NCBI GenBank assembly: GCA_012270265.1
Contig: JAAXIR010000136.1
Location: forward strand, 1 to 5,182
DNA length: 5,182 nt
From: Candidatus Poseidoniales archaeon
GTDB lineage: Archaea > Thermoplasmatota > Poseidoniia > Poseidoniales > Poseidoniaceae
Reading direction: 5' to 3'
The notes beneath the pieces are model-generated. The model was not told the DNA's origin. It worked only from the letters and a program-made list of their open reading frames with translations, and made no database searches. A program made the translations under genes and the position numbers. Shown here in pieces: positions 1-5,025 of the stretch; positions within the stretch are counted from its first letter, which is position 1; each line of letters opens with the position of its first letter.

Positions 1-1
1 A

Positions 2-577
2 TCTTGCATCCTCAACCACAGGGGACTCCTCCTCGAAGGTGTCGGTAGCGGAGTTATCGAAACGCGGCAAGGAGAATCGTCTGGTTCACGAGGGGCATTA
101 CAACGTCTTACCGATGCAGTCCTCAATTGCAAGCAAACGATTGTGTTACGTCGTCGAAAAGGTGAGTCAATCAATCTGGATCGATTCAAGAGCATATCGA
201 GGTATCTTTACGGCAACGATGCTTGGTTGAACGATTGCCGAATTCGTGGAAAACCTCCGCGTTGGAGAATTGAAAAAGACGGTAAGCAGATCGCTCTTTG
301 GTTGTTCGATCGAGCAGGATTTTCGTTCAGTAAGGACGCGATTCCATTGTTGTCTGAATTGAACATTCTCCCAACAGTAACGCTTCGCTCTGATATCAAA
401 TGGAAAGGCGATCTTCATCTCGGCATCATCGATGCGTTTGACCAAAACATTCGACGTGGTCAGGATGTCTTGGTCCTGCAGAACGGAGAAGCAGTTGGTT
501 CTGCACGAGCCCTCGCTCCCGGCTGGGAGTGGGCTGGAACGCCTGGTCGTTTAGCAAAAATGCATCAAAAGCGATGA
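2..577 (+). CDS. PUA-domain protein, C-terminal part of an ArcS/archaeal TGT-like tRNA modification protein (5' truncated)
   Basis: The frame is open from the left edge, so the gene begins outside the window; 191 residues are visible. The last 58 or so (visible residues 134-191, about 401-574) look like a PUA RNA-binding domain: a Lys-Gly-Asp strand, then IIDAFDQNIRRGQDVLVLQN, which matches the 'V-D-x-D-P-x-I-R-P-G-D-E-V-x-V' core, then GEAVGSARAL, which matches the 'G-x-x-x-G-x-G-R-A' strand. Residues about 61-127 resemble the preceding domain of ArcS and archaeal tRNA-guanine transglycosylase, with a YLYG turn, a basic RIRGKPPRWR stretch and DGKQIAL. Such proteins act on G15 of the tRNA D-loop in archaeosine synthesis, the PUA domain gripping tRNA. 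Catalytic residues lie upstream, so ArcS and TGT cannot be separated. The tail is divergent: EW replaces the usual EM, and the end reads KMHQKR. Its stop codon overlaps an ATG in the rps15 frame. Family is fairly secure, exact enzyme is not. Confidence 0.62.
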   Translation, partial: SCILNHRGLLLEGVGSGVIETRQGESSGSRGALQRLTDAVLNCKQTIVLRRRKGESINLDRFKSISRYLYGNDAWLNDCRIRGKPPRWRIEKDGKQIALWLFDRAGFSFSKDAIPLLSELNILPTVTLRSDIKWKGDLHLGIIDAFDQNIRRGQDVLVLQNGEAVGSARALAPGWEWAGTPGRLAKMHQKR

Positions 578-639
578 CCTTTCGAAGCGATGTGGTTAAG
601 AAGGGTAAGCAGGTCGCAAGAATGCTCCGAGTGGTCCAT

Positions 640-1095
640 ATGGCACGAATGTATTCATCTCGAAAAGGAAAAAGCGGCTCTTCCAAGCCGTTCATGACAG
701 AGGCATCCGCTTGGTCCAACACCGACGCTAAGGAAGTAGAGTCCCTCGTCGTCAAGTACGCAAAAGAGGGTATGAGCACCTCTCAAATCGGTATTGTTCT
801 TCGTGACAAGCACGCAGTTCCGAACGCTCGTCTCGTCCTTGGAAAGCGTATTGGAGCCGTCCTCGCTGAGAACGACCTTGGCGGTTCGTACCCAGAAGAT
901 CTGATGAACCTCATGCGACAAGCCGTGGCTATCATTGACCACCTCACAACCAATCACCGTGACCTTCACAACAAGCGTTCCCTCGAATTGACGGAAGCAA
1001 AGATTCGCCGACTTGGTAACTACTACAAGGCAGAGGGCAAACTCTCCGCTGATTGGAAGTACAAGCGCGACCAACTCCGACTCATCGTCGAGTGA
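640..1095 (+). CDS. rps15: 30S ribosomal protein S15 (archaeal/eukaryotic type, S13e family)
   Basis: This is the small-subunit protein that binds the 16S rRNA central domain early in 30S assembly. At 151 residues it has the archaeal length, compared with about 89 in bacteria. It starts MARMYSSRKGKSGSSKP, the conserved archaeal beginning (usually MARMHS). Residues 1-60 are the archaeal/eukaryotic extension, with the helical SNTDAKEVESLVVKYAKEG segment. Residues about 65-150 are the S15 fold, with HLTTNHRDLHNKRSLEL (101-117) followed by KIRRLGNYYK (121-130), the S15 signature region. The start at 640 is chosen from this family alignment. The same frame is open upstream and has in-frame ATG codons at 622 and 574; the latter overlaps the stop of the preceding gene (ATGA) and would add 22 residues. 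No clear Shine-Dalgarno sequence precedes 640. The next gene follows after 47 bases, or overlaps by 4 if its GTG at 1092 is used. Confidence 0.96.
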   Translation: MARMYSSRKGKSGSSKPFMTEASAWSNTDAKEVESLVVKYAKEGMSTSQIGIVLRDKHAVPNARLVLGKRIGAVLAENDLGGSYPEDLMNLMRQAVAIIDHLTTNHRDLHNKRSLELTEAKIRRLGNYYKAEGKLSADWKYKRDQLRLIVE

Positions 1096-1142
1096 TTGGG
1101 AGCATTCATTTGTCTCGGGGTCAAGGACCTTATGAGACGGAC

Positions 1143-2042
1143 ATGAACGACCTGAGCAAAGCACCTTTGTTTGCATCGCTTAGCGATGTCATAGACGATG
1201 CAGTTGCCTTTCTTCAATCCGATTCGTTGCTTCTTGTAACGACGGCTGATTTGACGTCGGTCCTTGCTCTCGGTTTTTTGGAATCTGCGCTCCTTGATCG
1301 GGGCATTTCGTATTCACGGCGAATCCTTTCACCAAATTCACACATTCCACCGGATGAAGTCGATTTAATACCAAAGCAACCTGGCGCCAATGTTCTCTTC
1401 ATTGATCCTTGGAACCGGGTGGAAACGAGCACGGAGAATGCCTTCATCATTGCTCCAAAGCCGGTTGAGGTTGAGTTTCGAAACTCATCAACATCGAGGA
1501 GAGGCAAAGTCGATGCTGTCTTGCAATGTGCCGTAATCGCTTCAGTGCTCGCTGCAAATGGTTCTCGAACGAAGCGCTGCCGTCCATATGCTGGTTGTGG
1601 GCAATGGTTGATGGAAAGCCTCGATACGACCATCGATCCAATTCACACCATTGTTCGTGATTTTCTACGTGACGAAGGAACCATTCAGGTCTTACCTTTG
1701 CCAGAGATTCCCGATGCATGTGTCGAAATGATGCCTCTCGCATCTCCACGCCGCCTCAAACGGCTGCAGAAACTCTGGATGGAAATGGACGCACCAACAC
1801 GAGCCCAGGCACTGTCTGAATTCTCCTTGCCTTTGCTTTCAAGCGAAGGTCTCTCAACCGCACGTCTTGAGGAACTGATTTGGAAACGAATGCGTATTCC
1901 AAATGAATCAACAGATTTGGCCACGTCTCTGTACAGATTGACAAAAGCGTGGCCGGAACAAGCCGATGCTGCTGTCCTTCACGCAGGAAGATTGGCCGAT
2001 GAACTCCTCAAAACGGGACGACTAGTAGCATCGACGGATTGA
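1143..2042 (+). CDS. RecJ/Cdc45-like (degenerate DHH superfamily) protein
   Basis: This 299-residue protein sits just after rps15, where many archaea carry a RecJ-like gene (recalled knowledge). Its N-terminal third has the DHH-superfamily layout. Residues 29-50, LLLVTTADLTSVLALGFLESAL, line up with motif I, normally 'V-T-H-x-D-A-D-G-x-x-S-A'. ANVLFIDPW (82-90) lines up with the motif II strand ending in Asp. AFIIAP (100-105) sits where the DHH triad should be. Only D36 and D88 remain of the metal ligands, and the His-His pair is gone, so nuclease activity is unlikely. The C-terminal half is mostly helical, with a basic SPRRLKRLQKLW stretch. Archaeal GAN nucleases are, as I recall, over 400 residues, so this is short. 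Inactive relatives, including eukaryotic Cdc45, are structural parts of the GINS-MCM helicase; such a role here is inference. ATG 1143 is preferred, but GTG 1092, overlapping the rps15 stop by 4 bases, is possible and would add 17 residues. A diverged unrelated Rossmann-like protein is the alternative. Confidence 0.6.
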   Translation: MNDLSKAPLFASLSDVIDDAVAFLQSDSLLLVTTADLTSVLALGFLESALLDRGISYSRRILSPNSHIPPDEVDLIPKQPGANVLFIDPWNRVETSTENAFIIAPKPVEVEFRNSSTSRRGKVDAVLQCAVIASVLAANGSRTKRCRPYAGCGQWLMESLDTTIDPIHTIVRDFLRDEGTIQVLPLPEIPDACVEMMPLASPRRLKRLQKLWMEMDAPTRAQALSEFSLPLLSSEGLSTARLEELIWKRMRIPNESTDLATSLYRLTKAWPEQADAAVLHAGRLADELLKTGRLVASTD

Positions 2043-2044
2043 AA

Positions 2045-2056
2045 CACCAAAAGGTG
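2045..2056 (+). repeat. Small perfect hairpin after the RecJ-like stop codon
   Basis: CACC-AAAA-GGTG forms a 4-bp stem with an AAAA loop, two bases after the TGA at 2040-2042. It is too short for a bacterial-type terminator, and no T-run follows. It could mark a transcript 3' end or processing site, or be chance. The rest of the 79-base gap to the next gene holds only an AT-rich stretch near 2074-2080. Confidence 0.35.
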
Positions 2057-2074
2057 CTGGGATTCTCATCGCGA

Positions 2075-2080
2075 TTTAAC
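2075..2080 (+). promoter_or_regulatory. Weak TATA-box-like element before the 98-residue protein gene
   Basis: TTTAAC lies about 45 bases before the ATG at 2122. The archaeal consensus is roughly TTTAWA, and initiation some 25 bases downstream would leave a leader of about 20 bases. No Shine-Dalgarno sequence lies before that ATG. The match is weak, and readthrough from the upstream gene is equally possible. Confidence 0.2.
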
Positions 2081-2121
2081 GATTACTCACAGGTAGTATC
2101 CGAGAACGTGTTCAAGATTTG

Positions 2122-2418
2122 ATGTCCACGGAAGATTTGATCATCGAATCGTTCAAGGACATCGTCAAGGACGAACTCAAGGCACACATTCGAAACAAGA
2201 TCGAAGAAGACCCGGATCTTCATGCTGAAATCAAAGAAGCGGTCGCTTACTACTTCCATCAGAAGGCTCGGTCCGTCTATGCTGAACTCAAGGCAACTCG
2301 TGCAGCAACTCGACTGGGTCTCCGACTTCTACCTGATGAATTGCAAGGTGAAGTCGGTGAGGCTTTGATTGGCCTGTTTGAGAAGGAACTTGGAACACTT
2401 TTGGACAAAGCGCTTTGA
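2122..2418 (+). CDS. Small conserved-looking helical protein of unknown function
   Basis: I do not recognise this 98-residue protein. It has no Cys or Trp, no signal peptide and no membrane segment, and it is rich in Glu, Lys, Leu and Ala, so it is probably soluble and almost wholly alpha-helical. Three helical stretches can be seen: residues 4-30 (LIIESFKDIVKDELKAHIRNKIEE), 31-62 (from PDLHAEIKEAVAYYFHQKARS through the basic KATRAATR) and 71-98 (PDELQGEVGEALIGLFEKEL). The middle contains an aromatic YYF cluster (43-45) and several Arg and Lys that could touch nucleic acid or a partner. ATG 2122 is chosen over the adjacent TTG 2119; the frame closes at a TAA at 2077. It lies 79 bases after the RecJ-like gene and 77 before the surface-protein gene, all on one strand. 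The regular amphipathic composition and clean boundaries argue for a real gene, probably lineage-specific. A link to the replication-like neighbour is only positional. Confidence 0.8.
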   Translation: MSTEDLIIESFKDIVKDELKAHIRNKIEEDPDLHAEIKEAVAYYFHQKARSVYAELKATRAATRLGLRLLPDELQGEVGEALIGLFEKELGTLLDKAL

Positions 2419-2444
2419 TTGAAAATCCAACCAAGTCTTGTCCA
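2402..2444 (+). repeat. Inverted repeat around a stop codon, with an internal 12-base palindrome
   Basis: TGGACAA at 2402-2408 and TTGTCCA at 2438-2444 are perfect 7-base inverted repeats flanking the stop of the 98-residue protein gene. Overlapping the left arm, CAAAGCGCTTTG at 2406-2417 is a perfect 12-base palindrome that includes two bases of the TGA. The two folds are mutually exclusive. They could mark a transcript 3' end or a dimeric protein-binding site. No T-run follows, so a classical terminator is not supported. Confidence 0.4.
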
Positions 2445-2458
2445 GAAAAGCGTTGATG

Positions 2459-2464
2459 TTATAC
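2459..2464 (+). promoter_or_regulatory. TATA-box-like element before the surface-protein gene
   Basis: TTATAC stands in a more GC-balanced stretch. Its centre lies about 25 bases before the GTG at 2487 and about 34 before the ATG at 2496. Archaeal TATA boxes centre near -26 to -27, so initiation would fall at or just before the start codon and give a leaderless or almost leaderless mRNA. No convincing BRE precedes it. This is the best-placed promoter candidate in the window, but it rests on a six-base match. Confidence 0.33.
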
Positions 2465-2495
2465 GCCTCATTCTCGACCGAGTGATGTGGAGAGA

Positions 2496-4535
2496 ATGCG
2501 AGGCCGAGTCTTCTTTCTGTTGAGTTGCTTTATGCTCTCGCTCTTTGCACCGTACTCCCCACTGAGTACAACGGCACACGCAGAAGATACCAAAGTGTGC
2601 TGTGATGCGACAGAAATCGACCTCTATCTTCTCGGAGACTCGGACCAAACACTCTCCCCGTTCACCGATTTGTTCTCTGAAACATCTTCATCAGCATCGT
2701 TCGAAACAGCCATTACATCCTCCGAGCAAATTGGTAAGTGGAGTCTTGAATCGGCATGGCCAGGTACTGTACCCGAATCCACTTGGACGGTTGAGATGGA
2801 CTACACCATCTCAGATGCTGGTGGTGCCAACGTCAACATGTCCGCCACAGTAACAATCGGTGGCTCCTCGTTTACAGCTTTCCTCGGGACGGCTGAGTCC
2901 TTGTTCGTACCTCAAGGATCTGGAACACTTTCCATCGATGTCCCAGTTGAACAAGTACCAGTAAGTGGGACGTCTGAAATTTCAGTTAGCGTGAGTGCAC
3001 GAAACTTCGTCTTCACAGTCCCTGCATCTGGTGCGAAAGTTGAATTCTTTTGGGGCAGTGAAGAACATGATTCCAAACTTACTGCTGAATTGCCCATTAT
3101 TGATCTTACACTTGACCAACCCGAGGTCGAGGGTGACTTGGTCTACTTCGCTGCTCGTATCGAATCACCTTTCGGGATGGAAGCACTTGTCTTTTCGAAA
3201 TCCATTTCTTTGAGTGTGAATGGCGTTGAATTAACCGTTGATCCAACAGAGGTTCTCGAAGGCGAAGCCATCCTCGTTATCTGGACATGGGATGGTGCAG
3301 CAGGTGGCATTGAAACCGTTGGTGTCTCTGTCTCTTACGAGCTTCAAGCAGGCCTCATCTTGACGGGTTCTACCAACTTTGAGATTGAGACGTTTGACGG
3401 CTCGGGTGATGGCGGTGGTTATTATCCCCTCAACGAACCATTGCGAACCAACGGCAAAGGTTCGCCACTCGATGTTTCAATTACGATGGAACTCGAGTCT
3501 GAGGATGGTGGCCTTCGATTGGCCCAGACCACGATTTTGACCATTGAGGGTGAGATGGCATTCTGGATGCGCTGGGGACTGGACCATCTTGGTGACGAAA
3601 CCATCCCACTGTCCAATGTACTGAAGAATTTCGACGGTGGAAACGTCAACGATGATGAGCGTGGAAGTCGTGTTATTGAGAATGCTGAAATCAGTCAATT
3701 CGAGAACTTCATGAGTTCGTATTACATCACCTACTTCCAGTTTGGTCTCGGTTTGGAATCCGAAGAGATTGTGGGCGATCTCTCCGATGCACAAACCTTT
3801 GCCATCACACTGGATTTGATGGGTGAAAATCGTGTCCGTAATGCACCGGTAAAATTGAGGATTGATTCCCTCACGCCGATTGTTTCTGGTTCGGAATACC
3901 GTATCCTTGATAGCGCGTTTATGACCTCACAACCATCGCCGTTGTGGTCATCGTACGATTTGCTCATCAACATCAAATCGAGTGGATTCACTTCGTTCAC
4001 CAATATGGATGTCAGACAAAACGATGACATTGAAGTGACCTATCTTCGGTTCCCATGGGGTGAATCTGCAACAATCTCGGTTCAAGATTTGACTCAGTCC
4101 GATAACTACAGGATTGAATCAAGGCCAACAACGTCCATTCTTCATGCACCTCTCAGTTTGACACTGATTATGACACTCATGCTTGCAGGTGGTCTCTTTG
4201 TGGCCTTTAGAATGGTGAGAAATCGGTCCAAGTATCCAATCATGATCGAAATGATTCTCGTTCCAATTGTGTTTTTGTTGCTCTTCTTTGCGTTCGAAGC
4301 AGTCTACATTTTGGGCTCAAGTGGCGGAATTGTTCTCATTTGGTGGGCAACAGCCGTTATTTCTCCTCGGACTGGACCTCCGGGCGGATCAAAGGCAAAG
4401 CCACAGATTGTTGTCGAAAACTTCCCTACAATCGCATGTCCTCAATGTCAGACCTCGAACCCAGTTACCTCCGATTTGCGTCCGATACGCATACAGTGTA
4501 CAGGTTGCGACCGCATCATCAAAATCGTCGCCTAG
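2496..4535 (+). CDS. Secreted, membrane-anchored surface protein with C-terminal cytoplasmic zinc ribbon
   Basis: The protein has 679 residues. Residues 1-29 are a Sec signal peptide: basic MRGR, hydrophobic core VFFLLSCFMLSLF, and AHA before ED as a likely cleavage site. The ectodomain (30-550) is acidic and rich in Ser, Thr, Gly and beta-forming stretches. It falls into two parts joined by a Gly/Asp linker (301-309, DGSGDGGGY). The first part includes Ig-like strands (about 200-300). The second includes an acidic loop DGGNVNDDE (380-388) that may bind calcium. Hydrophobic segments follow at about 553-571, 586-606 and 610-622. Basic RMVRNRSK after the first puts it facing the cytoplasm, which places the C-terminal zinc ribbon inside: C648-x2-C651, x16, C668-x2-C671. 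No enzyme domain is recognised. The mature N-terminus has adjacent cysteines C35-C36, the only ectodomain cysteines. ATG 2496 is chosen; in-frame GTG 2487 adds MER and is possible. A GGAGAG lies only one base before the ATG. Role as envelope or sensor protein is inferred. Confidence 0.85.
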   Translation: MRGRVFFLLSCFMLSLFAPYSPLSTTAHAEDTKVCCDATEIDLYLLGDSDQTLSPFTDLFSETSSSASFETAITSSEQIGKWSLESAWPGTVPESTWTVEMDYTISDAGGANVNMSATVTIGGSSFTAFLGTAESLFVPQGSGTLSIDVPVEQVPVSGTSEISVSVSARNFVFTVPASGAKVEFFWGSEEHDSKLTAELPIIDLTLDQPEVEGDLVYFAARIESPFGMEALVFSKSISLSVNGVELTVDPTEVLEGEAILVIWTWDGAAGGIETVGVSVSYELQAGLILTGSTNFEIETFDGSGDGGGYYPLNEPLRTNGKGSPLDVSITMELESEDGGLRLAQTTILTIEGEMAFWMRWGLDHLGDETIPLSNVLKNFDGGNVNDDERGSRVIENAEISQFENFMSSYYITYFQFGLGLESEEIVGDLSDAQTFAITLDLMGENRVRNAPVKLRIDSLTPIVSGSEYRILDSAFMTSQPSPLWSSYDLLINIKSSGFTSFTNMDVRQNDDIEVTYLRFPWGESATISVQDLTQSDNYRIESRPTTSILHAPLSLTLIMTLMLAGGLFVAFRMVRNRSKYPIMIEMILVPIVFLLLFFAFEAVYILGSSGGIVLIWWATAVISPRTGPPGGSKAKPQIVVENFPTIACPQCQTSNPVTSDLRPIRIQCTGCDRIIKIVA

Positions 4536-4565
4536 GGTCAAAACCCTCTTGAACGGTCACGTTCA
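4534..4565 (+). repeat. Two tandem tetraloop hairpins in the gap before the CBS gene
   Basis: AGGGT-CAAA-ACCCT (4534-4547) is a perfect 5-bp stem with a four-base loop that begins inside the TAG stop of the surface-protein gene. Two bases later TGAACG-GTCA-CGTTCA (4550-4565) is a perfect 6-bp stem with a four-base loop. Together they fill 32 bases, ending nine bases before the CBS start codon. They could shape the 3' end or processing of the upstream mRNA, or influence translation of the CBS gene. There is no T-tract typical of archaeal termination. Confidence 0.55.
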
Positions 4566-4567
4566 GC

Positions 4568-4572
4568 AAGGA
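4568..4572 (+). promoter_or_regulatory. Possible short Shine-Dalgarno sequence for the CBS gene
   Basis: AAGGA ends two bases before ATG 4575, closer than the usual 5-9 base spacing. It directly follows the second hairpin, which could bring it into play or hide it. It supports ATG 4575 only weakly. Confidence 0.25.
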
Positions 4573-4574
4573 AC

Positions 4575-4979
4575 ATGAGCGAAACTGTTGCTGATTTAGA
4601 ACTGGATGATGAACACGTAACCATTGGTTTGGACGATACACTCGTAGAAGGATGCAAGCGTCTTGTGAGCATTCCATCCGGGATTCTCATCGTTTTGGAC
4701 GATGATGACCAAGTCAAGGGTGTTATCGGACAGCGTCAAATGCTGAAGGCGATAGGTAACGGTGTTGACGTCAACGAAACAACATGCAAGGAAGTCATGG
4801 AAATGGATGTCCTCAAAGTATCGATGTCTGATGCAATTCCAGACGTTATCAAATCTGTTAACGAACGCATGCCACAAGCTGTCGTCGCCGTTGATGAGAA
4901 TGGTGCATTCGAGGGCTACTTCTCTCCAGACGATTACCGTCAAGCACAAACAATTCTCTCTTCGAACCCTTCTCTGTGA
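4575..4979 (+). CDS. CBS domain-pair protein
   Basis: This 134-residue protein appears to consist only of two tandem CBS motifs, a Bateman module that usually binds adenine nucleotides or SAM and switches a partner's activity. The first motif spans about 14-62: VTIGLDDTLVEGCKRL, then the strand GILIVLDDDDQVKGVIGQRQ and helix MLKAIGNG. The second spans about 71-127: CKEVMEMDVLKVSMSDAIPD, then PQAVVAVDENGAFEGYFSPD and DYRQAQ. The 'hydrophobic strand, D-x-x-G-x-x-x-G' core recurs in both. There is no fused catalytic, DNA-binding or membrane domain, and no signal peptide, so it is probably cytoplasmic and acts by binding a separate partner. It is strongly acidic, with DDDD at 42-45. The usual ligand-contacting 'S/T-x-x-D' is SPDD (117-120) in motif 2 but GQRQ (52-55) in motif 1, so perhaps one site works. 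It lies 39 bases after the surface-protein gene; partner and ligand are unknown. Confidence 0.88.
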   Translation: MSETVADLELDDEHVTIGLDDTLVEGCKRLVSIPSGILIVLDDDDQVKGVIGQRQMLKAIGNGVDVNETTCKEVMEMDVLKVSMSDAIPDVIKSVNERMPQAVVAVDENGAFEGYFSPDDYRQAQTILSSNPSL

Positions 4980-5025
4980 TCTCTTTGAGTGTTCCCGCTG
5001 ATAATTCAAATTCGGTAGTGATGAT

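Noticed and set aside
39..230. Sense frame of 63 codons near the left edge
   Set aside because: It overlaps the PUA gene in another frame and has no features of its own.
426..779. Antisense open frame of 117 codons
   Set aside because: It straddles the end of the PUA gene and the start of rps15 on the opposite strand with no protein features. It is a shadow.
655..1176. Antisense open frame of 173 codons opposite rps15
   Set aside because: It lies opposite a certain ribosomal protein gene, its translation has no recognisable domain, and it starts inside the next gene. It is a codon-usage shadow.
1270..1280. T-run (GGTTTTTTGG) as an archaeal terminator
   Set aside because: It lies inside the RecJ-like coding sequence, far from any gene end.
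2520..2530. Lipobox-like LLSC in the signal peptide of the surface protein
   Set aside because: The cysteine is residue 11, in the middle of the hydrophobic core and followed by more hydrophobic residues, with a better AHA cleavage site later. A lipoprotein is not supported.
4267..4578. Sense frame of 103 codons overlapping the end of the surface-protein gene
   Set aside because: It is out of frame within well-defined membrane and zinc-ribbon coding sequence. Its leucine and serine richness comes from the hydrophobic codons read one base off.
4596..5009. Antisense open frame of 137 codons opposite the CBS gene
   Set aside because: The sense frame is a clear CBS pair; the antisense translation is rich in Cys, His and Asn and resembles nothing.
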